64,000 nucleotides of DNA from NCBI RefSeq assembly GCF_900106045.1, contig NZ_LT629802.1, positions 1,240,001 to 1,304,000 on the forward strand, given 5' to 3'. The position numbers and the translations under genes were made by a program. Under the pieces are notes generated by a model. That model did not search any database and was not told the origin of the DNA. It was given only the letters and a program-made list of their open reading frames with translations. Numbering within the stretch: the first letter of the stretch is position 1; each line of letters starts with the position of its first letter. Of this stretch, positions 1 through 8,367 are shown one piece after another. The stretch comes from Pseudomonas mucidolens. Lineage in GTDB: Bacteria > Pseudomonadota > Gammaproteobacteria > Pseudomonadales > Pseudomonadaceae.

Positions 1-65
1 ATTGCTCTTTCAAATAGAGGCGTGCCGTTAGAGCGCGTTCATAAAACAGCCGTGGGTGCCCCGTG

Positions 66-1079
66 ATGAGTACAAGTCCTGATGTACATGTTCGTGACAT
101 TCGTATCGAACGTTACGACCTCAATGGTGCGCGGCAGTGGATGGCCGGGATCTGCGGGCCGCATCTGCTCAAGACCAGCCACCCCAACCGCATTCAGTTC
201 CATCACAGCGGCAACGTGCTCAAATCGATGTCCACCACACTGGGAATGATCGAGTACGGCACCGACGTCACGGTCGGCATCGAAGACGCCGAACACCTGA
301 ACAGCTACAGCCTCAGCTTGCCCCTCGTTGGCGAACAGCATTTGACCAAGAACGGTTGTCAGGCGACGTCCGATCGCGACTGCGCAATCATTGTCTCGCC
401 GCACGAAAACCAGGAGCTGTCGATCAACGGTGATTGCCGCAAGGTCCAGGTCGTCATCACCCGCGCGGCCATGCGCAAGTCCCTTGAAGACATGCTGCAG
501 CGGCCATTGGAAACCCCCTTGCGTTTCGAGCCGATGATGGACGCGGTCAACGGTTCCTCCGCGTCCTGGTGGCGTATGGCGCGCTACTTTATCGGCGAAC
601 TGGAGCGCAGCCGCGAGCTGTATGACCAGACGTTTTTCACACGCGACATCGAGAGTTCGCTGATCAAGGGGTTGATCCTTGCCCAGCCGAACAACTACTC
701 CGATGAGTTGCGCGATGTGCTCGGCGTCAAGCTGCCGCATTACCTGATTCGAGCCAAACAGTACATCCACGAAAATGCCCGCGAAGCGCTCCATCTGGAA
801 GACATCGAGGCGATTTCCGGAGTGTCGCGCTTCAAGCTGTTCGAAGGTTTCAAAAAGTACTTTGGCATGTCGCCGATGGCGTATCTGAAGAAGCACCGGC
901 TGGGTGCCGTGCGCCAGGAAATCCTCGAGGATAATTCAGCGCGCAATATCTCGGTGATCGCCATGGGGTGGGGGTTTACCCACCTGGGACGGTTCTCCAG
1001 CGAGTATCGCAAGCTGTTCGATGAAACACCGAGCACCACCCTGCAACGTAACGAAGCTCGCCGCAACCGGTCGCTTTGA
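66..1079 (+). CDS. AraC/XylS-family transcriptional regulator
   Basis: This is a predicted cytoplasmic DNA-binding activator of about 337 residues. The N-terminal two-thirds resembles the AraC_binding_2 ligand domain found in XylS/AntR-type regulators of aromatic catabolism. The last ~100 residues carry the double helix-turn-helix, with the first helix pair around SGVSRFKLFEGFKKYFGMSP and the second around GWGFTHLGRFSSEYRKLF. A GTG immediately precedes the ATG, so translation could begin 3 bases earlier. It is followed after 3 bases by a second AraC gene on the same strand, and both converge on the Rieske dioxygenase operon, which they probably control. The inducer is unknown. The family call is secure; the target is inferred from position. 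Confidence 0.9.
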   Translation: MSTSPDVHVRDIRIERYDLNGARQWMAGICGPHLLKTSHPNRIQFHHSGNVLKSMSTTLGMIEYGTDVTVGIEDAEHLNSYSLSLPLVGEQHLTKNGCQATSDRDCAIIVSPHENQELSINGDCRKVQVVITRAAMRKSLEDMLQRPLETPLRFEPMMDAVNGSSASWWRMARYFIGELERSRELYDQTFFTRDIESSLIKGLILAQPNNYSDELRDVLGVKLPHYLIRAKQYIHENAREALHLEDIEAISGVSRFKLFEGFKKYFGMSPMAYLKKHRLGAVRQEILEDNSARNISVIAMGWGFTHLGRFSSEYRKLFDETPSTTLQRNEARRNRSL

Positions 1080-1082
1080 GCC

Positions 1083-2141
1083 ATGGCGGCGCTATCGGTT
1101 CATCCTATGCCTGGCGCTGGCGCGGGGCTCGATCTGTCGAGGCTGTGCCAAACACCGGTCTTCACCAGTCGCTCGCGGCAAGAAAGTCATCGGCTGCTTG
1201 CTCGTGAGTTGGTCGAACACGATCTGAGTTGGCGCAGTGGCAATGTCGACACGGCGTTTTTTCGCGCTGAAGTGGGGCGTTGCCAATTGTTTGTCCTGCG
1301 TTACGGCGCCGAGGTTGAGGTACGGCCACGGCCTTTTACCGATTTCGTGTTGATGCAGATGCCTTTGCGCGGGCGGGCCAGTATCGAGTGCGACGGGCTG
1401 GCGCTTGAGCTGGAGGAGGGTCAGGTGGCGGTGCTCTCGCCCAATCGCCAGGCCCGCCTGGTCTGGCACAGTGGCTGCGAACAATTGCTGCTTAAAGTAC
1501 CGCGTTCATTGTTGAGGCTGATGCAGGAGCGGCTGGTGGACGAAGGAGGGCTGGCCGCTGATTTCAGCTTGCCTGCCGCTTATCGGCTCAACACCGGTCA
1601 GGCGCGCGGCTGGTTGCGCCTGGTCGATGATTTGCTCGAACAGCTGGGGGCCAGCGAGGGCGAGCCGGTGCATGCTCACTGGTTGCGACATCTGGAAGAA
1701 AGCCTGCCGCTGTTCCTGCTGACCCACCCACCGAAAGTCGACGGGTCACCGATGGCGGTCATTGAGTCGCCGGCACAACGTCAGGCATTGCGGCAGTTGC
1801 ATAAGATCGAAGACTTGATGCGCCGTCGCCTGGGTGACGCGCTTTCCCTGGGCGAACTGGCAGCCGCGGCGGGCATGAGCGAGCGCAGCCTCAATACCTT
1901 GTGTCAGCGCTGTTACGGGCAAACGCCGATGGAGCGGTTGCGCAACCTGCGGCTTGAAGCGGTACGTGATCGTTTGCTCGGCCATCGGGACTTGAGCATT
2001 ACCGAAGTCGCCCTGGAGCATGGCTTTGGCCATCTCGGTCGTTTTGCCCGTTACTACCGTGAGCGCTTCGGCGAACTGCCGCATCAGACTGCTGCGAATG
2101 CTGACCCTTGTAGGAGCGAGCTTGCTCGCGATGGACGTTAA
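1083..2141 (+). CDS. AraC-family transcriptional regulator, tail encoded in a REP element
   Basis: A second regulator of 352 residues with the same layout: an AraC_binding_2-like sensor domain, then a C-terminal AraC helix-turn-helix (LSLGELAAAAGMSERSLN, and later EVALEHGFGHLGRFARYY). It starts 3 bases after the stop of the upstream AraC gene, so the two are probably co-transcribed. The last dozen residues (…CRSELARDGR) are encoded by a GTAGGAGCGAGC repeat, so the native C-terminus was replaced or extended by repeat insertion. The conserved domain is complete before that point. It probably senses a substrate or intermediate of the adjacent dioxygenase pathway (inference). Confidence 0.88.
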   Translation: MAALSVHPMPGAGAGLDLSRLCQTPVFTSRSRQESHRLLARELVEHDLSWRSGNVDTAFFRAEVGRCQLFVLRYGAEVEVRPRPFTDFVLMQMPLRGRASIECDGLALELEEGQVAVLSPNRQARLVWHSGCEQLLLKVPRSLLRLMQERLVDEGGLAADFSLPAAYRLNTGQARGWLRLVDDLLEQLGASEGEPVHAHWLRHLEESLPLFLLTHPPKVDGSPMAVIESPAQRQALRQLHKIEDLMRRRLGDALSLGELAAAAGMSERSLNTLCQRCYGQTPMERLRNLRLEAVRDRLLGHRDLSITEVALEHGFGHLGRFARYYRERFGELPHQTAANADPCRSELARDGR

Positions 2142-2218
2142 CGATAACGCGTGTTGTCTGGTTAAACGCGTCGCCCTCAAGTCCATCGCGAGCGAGCTCG
2201 CTCCTACAGCGGGCAGTG
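2109..2218. repeat. REP doublet (REPIN-type inverted pair)
   Basis: Two copies of a TGTAGGAGCGAGC-type palindromic REP lie in inverted orientation around a central spacer: TGTAGGAGCGAGCTTGCTCG on the left and CGAGCGAGCTCGCTCCTACA on the right. The pair spans the 3' end of an AraC gene and the space before the convergent dienelactone hydrolase gene. A second element of the same kind lies at 60042-60141. Such pairs are dispersed by RAYT transposases in Pseudomonas; no RAYT gene was recognised in this window. Confidence 0.9.
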
Positions 2219-2223
2219 TGCGA

Positions 2224-3459
2224 TTACTGTTCGGCGCTGCCCGCCCATCTGCCCATCAGGGTGTTGGATGGCTGTTGTTCGTCGAGCAGTTTCTTCGCCG
2301 TTTCGATACCGGCCACGGGAAGTCCGGCGGGGTCGAGCAGACCGATCTGCACCAGAACGCTCGCTTGGTCCCAATAAATGTGCTCGTGGCAGAGCTTGTC
2401 GCCACGGAACTTGATGACCCCAATCATCGGAATTTCGACGTATTTACCGGTCGGCGCGACGTTGGGCAGCATCCAGTCGATTTCACTGGTGTGGGTAAAA
2501 CACATCACGAACTCGTCGACGATCTGCGAGGCCCCTACCGTGCGCGAGATGGGCACCAGCTTCATGTCCGGCGGATTGGCATGAACGAAATGGTTCTGGT
2601 AGAAACGGCTCAATTCGCGGTAACCCACGCCACCGGTCATGGTGGGAATGTGGTTGACGTACGGTTCGGCGACCATGGTTGCCATGGTCGCCGGGACATC
2701 GCGGACAGCAAATTCAAATTCGATGTGCTTTTCCCACAGCTCGGACAGGTTGTAGTTCGGGCCGATGGCCTGTTTGAGCGCGGCGATGCTGCGTTGATGG
2801 GCCATCAACGCGGCCGGTTTGTTGTAGTGCATGCCGCCGTTGCGGGCGAAGGCATGGTCGACGTCGGGGTATGTGTAAATCTCGACGTTGTTGCGTCTGC
2901 CCAGGCGCTGGCTGATCAGCGTGCGGGCATTGACGTCGCAGTAGCGATCCTGTTCGGCGAAGTGCAGCACCAGGTGACCTTTGATGATGTCGGCTTCTTC
3001 GAGCAGCTGTTCGATGCCCATGCCGTAATAGCCCACCGAGCAGGCGGCGTCGGTTCTCGTCGCCGTCAGGTAGGCCAGCTTGCCGCCCATGCAGAAACCC
3101 ACATAGCCGAAACCGACGTCCTCGACTTCGGGAAAATCGCTGAGTGCCTTGAAACTGGCGTCGATGTCATCGACCGCCTTGTCCACGTCCATGCGCTGGA
3201 ACAGATCAATCGCACGGGCGAAGTCGGCCTCGGTGTAACCCAGTTCGACGCCCGGCTCCAGACGCCAGAACAAATCCGGGACCAAGGCGACGTAACCTTC
3301 CTCGGCGTAAAAATCGGCGACTTCGCGCATGTTGGCGTTGATGCCAAAAATTTCCTGGCCGATTACCACGCCAGGGCCTTTGCCGCTGGCGGGTAGCGCC
3401 AGGTAACCGGTGAAACTGCCGCTGCCGTCGCTGGCTTTTACAGTGATCATCTTGCCCAT
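2224..3459 (-). CDS. Dienelactone hydrolase fused to a SnoaL-like domain
   Basis: This 411-residue protein has two parts. Residues 1 to about 235 are a dienelactone hydrolase (carboxymethylenebutenolidase), an alpha/beta hydrolase of the modified ortho-cleavage pathway. The triad reads Cys123 (GFCMGG), Asp171 and His202 with Glu36, the same numbering known for the classical Pseudomonas enzyme. Residues about 240-411 look like a SnoaL/ester-cyclase-type alpha+beta domain, with repeated His and Trp positions. It is the last gene of the operon, 63 bases after the SDR, with a GAGGT ribosome site. The fusion is unusual; the second domain could bind or cyclise a related product (inference). Its real substrate is unknown. 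Confidence 0.88.
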   Translation of the reverse strand: MGKMITVKASDGSGSFTGYLALPASGKGPGVVIGQEIFGINANMREVADFYAEEGYVALVPDLFWRLEPGVELGYTEADFARAIDLFQRMDVDKAVDDIDASFKALSDFPEVEDVGFGYVGFCMGGKLAYLTATRTDAACSVGYYGMGIEQLLEEADIIKGHLVLHFAEQDRYCDVNARTLISQRLGRRNNVEIYTYPDVDHAFARNGGMHYNKPAALMAHQRSIAALKQAIGPNYNLSELWEKHIEFEFAVRDVPATMATMVAEPYVNHIPTMTGGVGYRELSRFYQNHFVHANPPDMKLVPISRTVGASQIVDEFVMCFTHTSEIDWMLPNVAPTGKYVEIPMIGVIKFRGDKLCHEHIYWDQASVLVQIGLLDPAGLPVAGIETAKKLLDEQQPSNTLMGRWAGSAEQ

Positions 3460-3522
3460 GGTGTTACCTCGTTATCGACTCATCATCAGGATTTGTTGGC
3501 GGTGTTCAATAGGTGGAGCAAT

Positions 3523-4335
3523 TCAGGCCGGGTCACGCAAGCGCTCGAACCACACGCGTGGCGAGAGCCCCTGATCGGGGCCGAGGATCGAGAAGCCGCC
3601 GTCCACCGGAATATCCACCCCGGTAATCCAGGACGCGCCGTGGCTGCACAGGAAGGCCACCACATGGCCGATCTCCTCGCCGCGCCCGACGCGCCCAAGC
3701 GGGTGAAAGGTGGCACCAACACGGTCGGCCACGGCGATGTCACCGCCGCTTAGGTTCGCCACCGACGGCGACCAGGTCCAGGCCGGCGAGACGCTGATGA
3801 CCCGGATCGAAGTCGGCGCCAGGCTCACAGCAAGGTTGCGGGTCAGCTGCAGCAACCCGGCCTTGGACGCCGGGTACAGGGCTCGCCCAGCCGCGCCGAA
3901 CTTACCGCCGGTGCTGCCGATGTTGATCACCGTGCCGCCTTCGAGCATATGGGGTGCGGCTTTCTGCACGAAGATCGCCGCTGACACCAGGTTGATGTTG
4001 AGGGTGTTCAGCCATTGCGCCCGGTCCGACAGTAGCCCCTGATCGTCGTAGACACAGGCGTTATTGACCAGGATGTCGAGACGGCCGAAGGCGGCCAGGG
4101 TTGCGTCGATACAGTCGTCGATATCCTCGTCGAGCTCGACATTGCAGGCGACAAAGCGACAACGTTCACCCAACTCGCTGGCCAGTGCCGCCCCCATTTC
4201 GCGGTTACGGCCGACCAGCATGACGCTGGCGCCGGCCTGCAACAGTTGGCGGGCAATGTCGGTGCCCAGGCCTTGGGTACTGCCCGTGACAATCGCCACC
4301 TGACCTTGCAGATTGGCAGTGGGAATGGACTTCAT
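3523..4335 (-). CDS. Short-chain dehydrogenase/reductase, probable cis-diol dehydrogenase
   Basis: A 270-residue SDR with the nucleotide motif TGSTQGLG (residues 17-24), NNA near 91, and the catalytic Ser141, Tyr154 and Lys158 (YPASK). A longer ORF runs upstream, but the ATG at 4335 overlaps the preceding stop as ATGA and has GGAG nearby, so it is the better start. Translational coupling to the isochorismatase-like gene is likely. In a ring-hydroxylating dioxygenase operon, the expected job is NAD-dependent oxidation of the cis-dihydrodiol back to a catechol-type product. That role is inferred from context, because classical SDRs also act on many other alcohols. Confidence 0.88.
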   Translation of the reverse strand: MKSIPTANLQGQVAIVTGSTQGLGTDIARQLLQAGASVMLVGRNREMGAALASELGERCRFVACNVELDEDIDDCIDATLAAFGRLDILVNNACVYDDQGLLSDRAQWLNTLNINLVSAAIFVQKAAPHMLEGGTVINIGSTGGKFGAAGRALYPASKAGLLQLTRNLAVSLAPTSIRVISVSPAWTWSPSVANLSGGDIAVADRVGATFHPLGRVGRGEEIGHVVAFLCSHGASWITGVDIPVDGGFSILGPDQGLSPRVWFERLRDPA

Positions 4336-4925
4336 GGCATTGACTCCAGGGCGTTGGCGACATCCGTGACTGTGGCGATCAGGCGCATGCTTTCCAGCGC
4401 CGCCAGATGAGTCGCGGGTCGGGCGGCGGCGCAGGCGTCGGCCAGCACCGTGACCTCGAAACCGCAATCGACGGCATGCCGTACCGTGCTCTCCACCACC
4501 GAGTGGGTGGCGACGCCGGCGATCAGCAATTGTCGCGCATCGAGCTGACGCAACAGGGTGTCCAGCGGCGTGCCGTAGAACGCGTTGATGCGAGTATGGG
4601 TGACGACGAATTCGTCCGGGCCTTCCAGCGGTTTCAGCGCATCATGAAACTGCGCGCCCCAGGAGCCTTCCTGGACGGCGCCACTGGCCGCCACGGCGCG
4701 CAGGATCGGTGCGTTCTGTACCAGATCGGCATAGTCCGGGCGATACGCCACGCGCACATGAATGATCGGCCAACCCCGTGCGCGGGCACCTTGCTGCAGC
4801 CTGATGGCGGCGTCCAGCACGGCGTCACGTGCCGGATCATCGGCTGCGAGCCCGACCCGGATGCGGCCGTCAGGATGCAAGACGTCGTTCTGATAATGCA
4901 GGGCCAATACGGTCGGGCGCCTCAT
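4332..4925 (-). CDS. Isochorismatase-family protein lacking the usual Cys and Lys
   Basis: This 197-residue protein has the isochorismatase/cysteine-hydrolase fold signature: Asp14 in HYQND, a RINAFYGT segment and the GVATHSVVEST segment. Relatives with a thiol nucleophile carry Cys in the last motif and Lys two residues before the Arg. Here these positions are Val143 and His110. It is therefore unlikely to be a cysteine amidohydrolase. It may work like non-thiol members such as PhzD or EntB, or it may have another role. Its start overlaps the stop of the beta-subunit gene (TGATG) and its stop overlaps the SDR start. The reaction is unknown. Confidence 0.82.
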   Translation of the reverse strand: MRRPTVLALHYQNDVLHPDGRIRVGLAADDPARDAVLDAAIRLQQGARARGWPIIHVRVAYRPDYADLVQNAPILRAVAASGAVQEGSWGAQFHDALKPLEGPDEFVVTHTRINAFYGTPLDTLLRQLDARQLLIAGVATHSVVESTVRHAVDCGFEVTVLADACAAARPATHLAALESMRLIATVTDVANALESMP

Positions 4926-5458
4926 CAGACAAAGACCTCGAGGTTGGCGAACACATCGTTGCAGTTGATCAGGTCAACCCGCTTGAGCTGGATTTTCCAG
5001 CCGCCGCTGTCCTGACTGGCCAGCTTGTAGGTGTAGCGCCCGGCCAACTGGCGTTGTTCAAGACGCCATTCGCTGACCTGGAACGTCGCGCTCACCACCA
5101 GCAACCCTTGGCTGTCGAGTCCTTCGACCATCACGTTGCCCACCAGATGAGCCGTGCGGGTCGGTGGTTGTTGCGACCAGTTGCGTGTGTTTTCTACCCG
5201 GCGGATGCGCACTGCGCGCAGCATGCGGTTTTCCCAGAACAGCGAAATGTGCTCGAAGGGGTCAGCCTGCCCATGCAGGTGCGGCACCCAGTACATGCCC
5301 GCATCGGTAAACAGTTGATCCCACTCCCAGAAACGGCGCTCATCCAACAGGCGTGCTTCGCGATAGAGGAACTGCTCGATCTCGCGCAAAGTTTCGCTGG
5401 GTACCTGGGCCGGGGTCAGGGTGTGAGTCGAGACGTCGAAGGTGCGATCAAGCAGCAT
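4925..5458 (-). CDS. Ring-hydroxylating dioxygenase, beta subunit
   Basis: The 177-residue product matches the small, non-catalytic subunit of Rieske ring-hydroxylating oxygenases, with the usual length and NTF2-like fold pattern (EIEQFLYREARLLDERRFWEW near the N-terminus). It would build the alpha3beta3 oxygenase with the alpha subunit, whose gene overlaps this one by 11 bases. The beta subunit is generally structural, although it can influence substrate choice. Identification is firm from family pattern and gene order; the aromatic substrate cannot be told from sequence alone. Confidence 0.93.
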   Translation of the reverse strand: MLLDRTFDVSTHTLTPAQVPSETLREIEQFLYREARLLDERRFWEWDQLFTDAGMYWVPHLHGQADPFEHISLFWENRMLRAVRIRRVENTRNWSQQPPTRTAHLVGNVMVEGLDSQGLLVVSATFQVSEWRLEQRQLAGRYTYKLASQDSGGWKIQLKRVDLINCNDVFANLEVFV

Positions 5459-6779
5459 GGGTGCTCTCCTTGGCGATCAGGGTGGCGGTCATGTAGTGCT
5501 TCCACGCGGCGAACTGGTTACGCATCGGCAGTTCGCTGGTGCCATTGGTCGAGACCGCGCCATCGGGCAGCAAGCGGTCGGTGCCGACATAACGATGCAT
5601 GCTGATCCATTCACCGCCACGGGTCATGTTGCCCTCCTGACAGCGGGCATAGACTTCGACGTCGTCGGGCATGACGTTGGAGGAGGGCGAGTTGATGACG
5701 TTGGCGTACGTCAGCGCCCGGTCAAATACGGCATCCGGAGCACCTTTGCAGCGAAACGTCTGGATTTCCACCAGGGTGCGGTCGACGGCCATCGGCCGGA
5801 TTATCCGGAATTGCATGAACACGGTGTGGGGTGAGCCGCTGCCGTAGATCACGGTGTTGTGGCGGTTCATCCCCATGATGCCTCGGGCGCGTTCTTCGCC
5901 GTAGGCATCGCTCAGGCATTCAAAGTGGGCCCTGGATACGTCGTCGCGCTCGGCGGCTGCCGGGTCGAAGATCGCTTCCATGTAGCCATGTCCGTTGTTG
6001 TACGCGCGCAGTTCGAGCTTCTCCCAGAAGTCGTAAGGCTCGCCGTTGCCGTCCATGATCAGCAGTTCAAATGGCATTTCTCCCAAGGCTTCGGCCTCGC
6101 TGCGGGCCGCGTCCACTGAGGATTCATGCGTGACGCGAGCGTGCATGGTGTCGTGGAGGTTTTCGTAGAAGACTTTCCAGTTGGAACGCTGCATGACCCG
6201 AAAAATACCGCCGGCCACTTCGACTTCACCCACTGGCGAGCGATCGCAGAGGTTGTCGATGGACGTGATCACGCCGCCGAGAAAGGTTTTAAGGTCCGGA
6301 CCATGATCGATCTGGCTGGCGAACACGAAGCCCCGATAGCTGTCGACTCGCGCCAGGCCGGCCATCGAAAAGTCCGGGTGCTGAGGGTTGAAGCAGGTGC
6401 CTTCGAAGGCATTTTTCAGAGGGGCCGAGAGGTGCTGGCCGTCGAGTTTGAAAGTCCAGGCGTGGTAGGGGCAGCGGAAAAACTTACCGACGTTGCCGTC
6501 ACCCTCAGCCACCAGCTTGGCGCCTTTATGCGGGCAGCGGTTGTAAAGCACGTTGACGCCTTTGTCGGCGCCGCGAACCAGAATCACGTCCTGATCGCCG
6601 ATGCGTGTGGTGTGGTAGTCACCGACATTTTTGACCTGGCTTTCATGGCCGACGTAGATCCATGCCTGACCATAGATTCGCTGCATTTCCAGATCAAACA
6701 GTTGCGGGTCGGTGTAGACGCTTTTGTGCACGCTGTCGTCGCGGATCAGTGCCGCGATCTGTTCGTTCGAGGGAATCAT
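5448..6779 (-). CDS. Ring-hydroxylating dioxygenase, alpha subunit (Rieske)
   Basis: The catalytic subunit (443 residues) of a Rieske non-haem iron oxygenase. The [2Fe-2S] ligands are Cys82/His84 and Cys103/His106. The mononuclear iron site shows the N-x2-D-x2-H-x4-H pattern (Asn207, Asp210, His213, His218), with a later acidic ligand likely in MPDDVEVY. The ATG at 6779 is preferred over an upstream ATG because AAGGAG lies seven bases before it. The gene follows the reductase gene by 50 bases and overlaps the beta-subunit gene. It would add both atoms of O2 to an aromatic ring. It resembles the benzoate/anthranilate-type group, but the substrate is not assignable. Confidence 0.95.
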   Translation of the reverse strand: MIPSNEQIAALIRDDSVHKSVYTDPQLFDLEMQRIYGQAWIYVGHESQVKNVGDYHTTRIGDQDVILVRGADKGVNVLYNRCPHKGAKLVAEGDGNVGKFFRCPYHAWTFKLDGQHLSAPLKNAFEGTCFNPQHPDFSMAGLARVDSYRGFVFASQIDHGPDLKTFLGGVITSIDNLCDRSPVGEVEVAGGIFRVMQRSNWKVFYENLHDTMHARVTHESSVDAARSEAEALGEMPFELLIMDGNGEPYDFWEKLELRAYNNGHGYMEAIFDPAAAERDDVSRAHFECLSDAYGEERARGIMGMNRHNTVIYGSGSPHTVFMQFRIIRPMAVDRTLVEIQTFRCKGAPDAVFDRALTYANVINSPSSNVMPDDVEVYARCQEGNMTRGGEWISMHRYVGTDRLLPDGAVSTNGTSELPMRNQFAAWKHYMTATLIAKESTHAA

Positions 6780-6829
6780 GATGTCTCCTTTTAACCAGCC
6801 ATAAAGAGGTGCGTGGTACAGCAACGCAC

Positions 6830-7774
6830 TTACAAATCGAGCACCAGACGAGCGCTGGAGGCGCGAGATACACAGGTGCAGAAGCTGCCGTCAGCCCGTT
6901 CGCGCTCCGACAGACAACTATCGCGGTGGTCAGCGGCGCCTTCGAGCACCTGGGCCACGCACACCCCACAGTCACCTCGACGGCAATCGAACATCGGGTC
7001 CAGGTCGGCTTCTATCATTGCGTCGAGCACGCTTTTGCCCGCGGTCACCTGAAGCGTTATTCCACTGCTGCGCAGCTCCACTTCAAAACCGCCTTCGGTC
7101 TCGGTGCCGAGGCTGCCGATGAACAATTCGCTGTGCAGTTGGCTGTCATCCCAGCCCAGTGCGCGAGCCGTTTGCAGCACGTTGCTGATCAATGACTTGG
7201 GGCCGCACACATACAGCTGACGTCCGCTGACGGGTGAGTCCAGCAGGCTGTCCAGGGGCAGGCGCCGCGCCGGGTCGCCGCCGCTGATCCAGCATCGGGC
7301 GGTGCCGAGCGCCTGGACTTCTTCCAGATACGCCATGCGGTCTGGGTTGCGACCGGCATAGTGCAAAGTGAATGGCTGCTGGCTGGCCGCGAGCGAGCGG
7401 GCCATGCCAAGCATTGGGGTGATGCCTATCCCTCCCGCGATCAGCAGGTAGTCACTGGCATTTGCCACCAATGGAAAATGGTTGTTGGGCGCACGCACCC
7501 TCAGTTGCTGACCGACTTGCACCTCGTGCATCCAGCGCGAACCACCGCTGCTCTGGTCCTCCAGCTGCACCGCGATCTCGTAATGAGGGTGCTCAGGCAG
7601 GCTGACCAGCGAGTAAGCACGCCACATGGGTTTACTGCCTGGTATCAGCACTTCGATATGAGCACCCGGGGTGAAACCGGGCAGGGTGTGGCCGGCGTCA
7701 GCGACCAGGATCAGGCGACGAATTTGAGGCGTGAGCGGGTCTATCCGTTCGATACGCAAAGACAGGCTGGGCAT
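6830..7774 (-). CDS. Dioxygenase reductase, phthalate-dioxygenase-reductase type
   Basis: A 314-residue electron-transfer component in three parts. The flavin domain carries RAYSL (residues 52-56), the NAD domain has GGIGITPM near 114, and a C-terminal plant-type ferredoxin supplies Cys264, Cys269, Cys272 and Cys301. This domain order (flavin, NAD, 2Fe-2S) is that of phthalate-dioxygenase/VanB reductases, which pass electrons from NAD(P)H straight to the Rieske oxygenase. The start at 7774 is supported by AGGAA upstream; the ORF runs 17 codons further. It is the first gene of the operon, so the promoter should lie between 7780 and 7960. Confidence 0.93.
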   Translation of the reverse strand: MPSLSLRIERIDPLTPQIRRLILVADAGHTLPGFTPGAHIEVLIPGSKPMWRAYSLVSLPEHPHYEIAVQLEDQSSGGSRWMHEVQVGQQLRVRAPNNHFPLVANASDYLLIAGGIGITPMLGMARSLAASQQPFTLHYAGRNPDRMAYLEEVQALGTARCWISGGDPARRLPLDSLLDSPVSGRQLYVCGPKSLISNVLQTARALGWDDSQLHSELFIGSLGTETEGGFEVELRSSGITLQVTAGKSVLDAMIEADLDPMFDCRRGDCGVCVAQVLEGAADHRDSCLSERERADGSFCTCVSRASSARLVLDL

Positions 7775-7779
7775 GCACG

Positions 7780-7969
7780 ATTCCTGAGCGGGGCGAGCGA
7801 TGTTCGCCGTTGAAGTCGTACACACTGTAGGGAGGGGCCCCGGGGCGAAAAAGCCGATATCGGCAAGTCGATAGCCGCATTTTGCGTAAGTACGCGGGAC
7901 TGGGTGTCAGGCAGTGAGCCAATCGTACGTAGGTGTCCCGAAAAGGTTGGGCTTTTTCATGTCTTCGAT
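7780..7969. other. Upstream region of the dioxygenase operon
   Basis: No gene is seen here. The stretch should hold the promoter and AraC-type binding sites of the minus-strand dioxygenase operon, but no clear direct repeat could be picked out by eye. At 7932-7962 the sequence GTCCCGA followed by GGGCTTTTTCATGT resembles the tRNA-Pro tail and terminator at 15450-15508. This may be the other edge of an inserted block (weak). Confidence 0.3.
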
Positions 7970-8367
7970 TTAGGCGTTCTGGTAGTTAAATGGTAGTGAG
8001 TTGAGACGTGCTGACGCCTTACGTCGCCCTGTCGGGTTGGCGGTTGCCGGACAGTTGTCAGCGCCAATGCGTAGCAGCTCCTCATGCGTCGAGGACGTGT
8101 ATTTCTGCTCTATTAGGTATTTCCCTTGCAGATAGTCGTGAGTCCATTGGGCGGTGCAGGTATTAGTGACATTTTGTTCGATAACTTCTTTACCCATTGC
8201 AATTCGTCGATTGGCTCAAGGTAGTGTTGTTTGATGTCTTGAGTCATCGCATTTTGTTGAGCGGCCAGTTTGACACAGCACGTTTTAAATTTTTCTTGTG
8301 ATGCCGGGTTTGGTAAAGGTTTTACTTGCTGTAAACAGTAGGTAGTCATTAGCCGAGCTTTCTTCAC
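7970..8367 (-). pseudogene. Possible frameshifted small gene of unknown function
   Basis: Two minus-strand reading frames overlap. The upstream one (8367 to 8113, 84 codons, GTG start with GAG upstream) and the downstream one (8197 to 7970, 75 codons) join well if one shift is assumed near 8190-8200. This would give a protein of about 135 residues with Cys-containing segments (TTYCL, KTCCVKL, VTNTCTAQW, ADNCPA). Base composition is visibly poorer in G+C than the neighbouring catabolic genes. No family was recognised. It may be a decayed accessory gene, two tiny real genes, or chance. Confidence 0.3.

Noticed and set aside
2139..2151. GTTAACGATAAC inside the first REP pair, similar to the core of the LacI operator at 40324
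   Set aside because: It lies in a repeat spacer at a gene end, far from any promoter of the polyol system, so it is probably chance.
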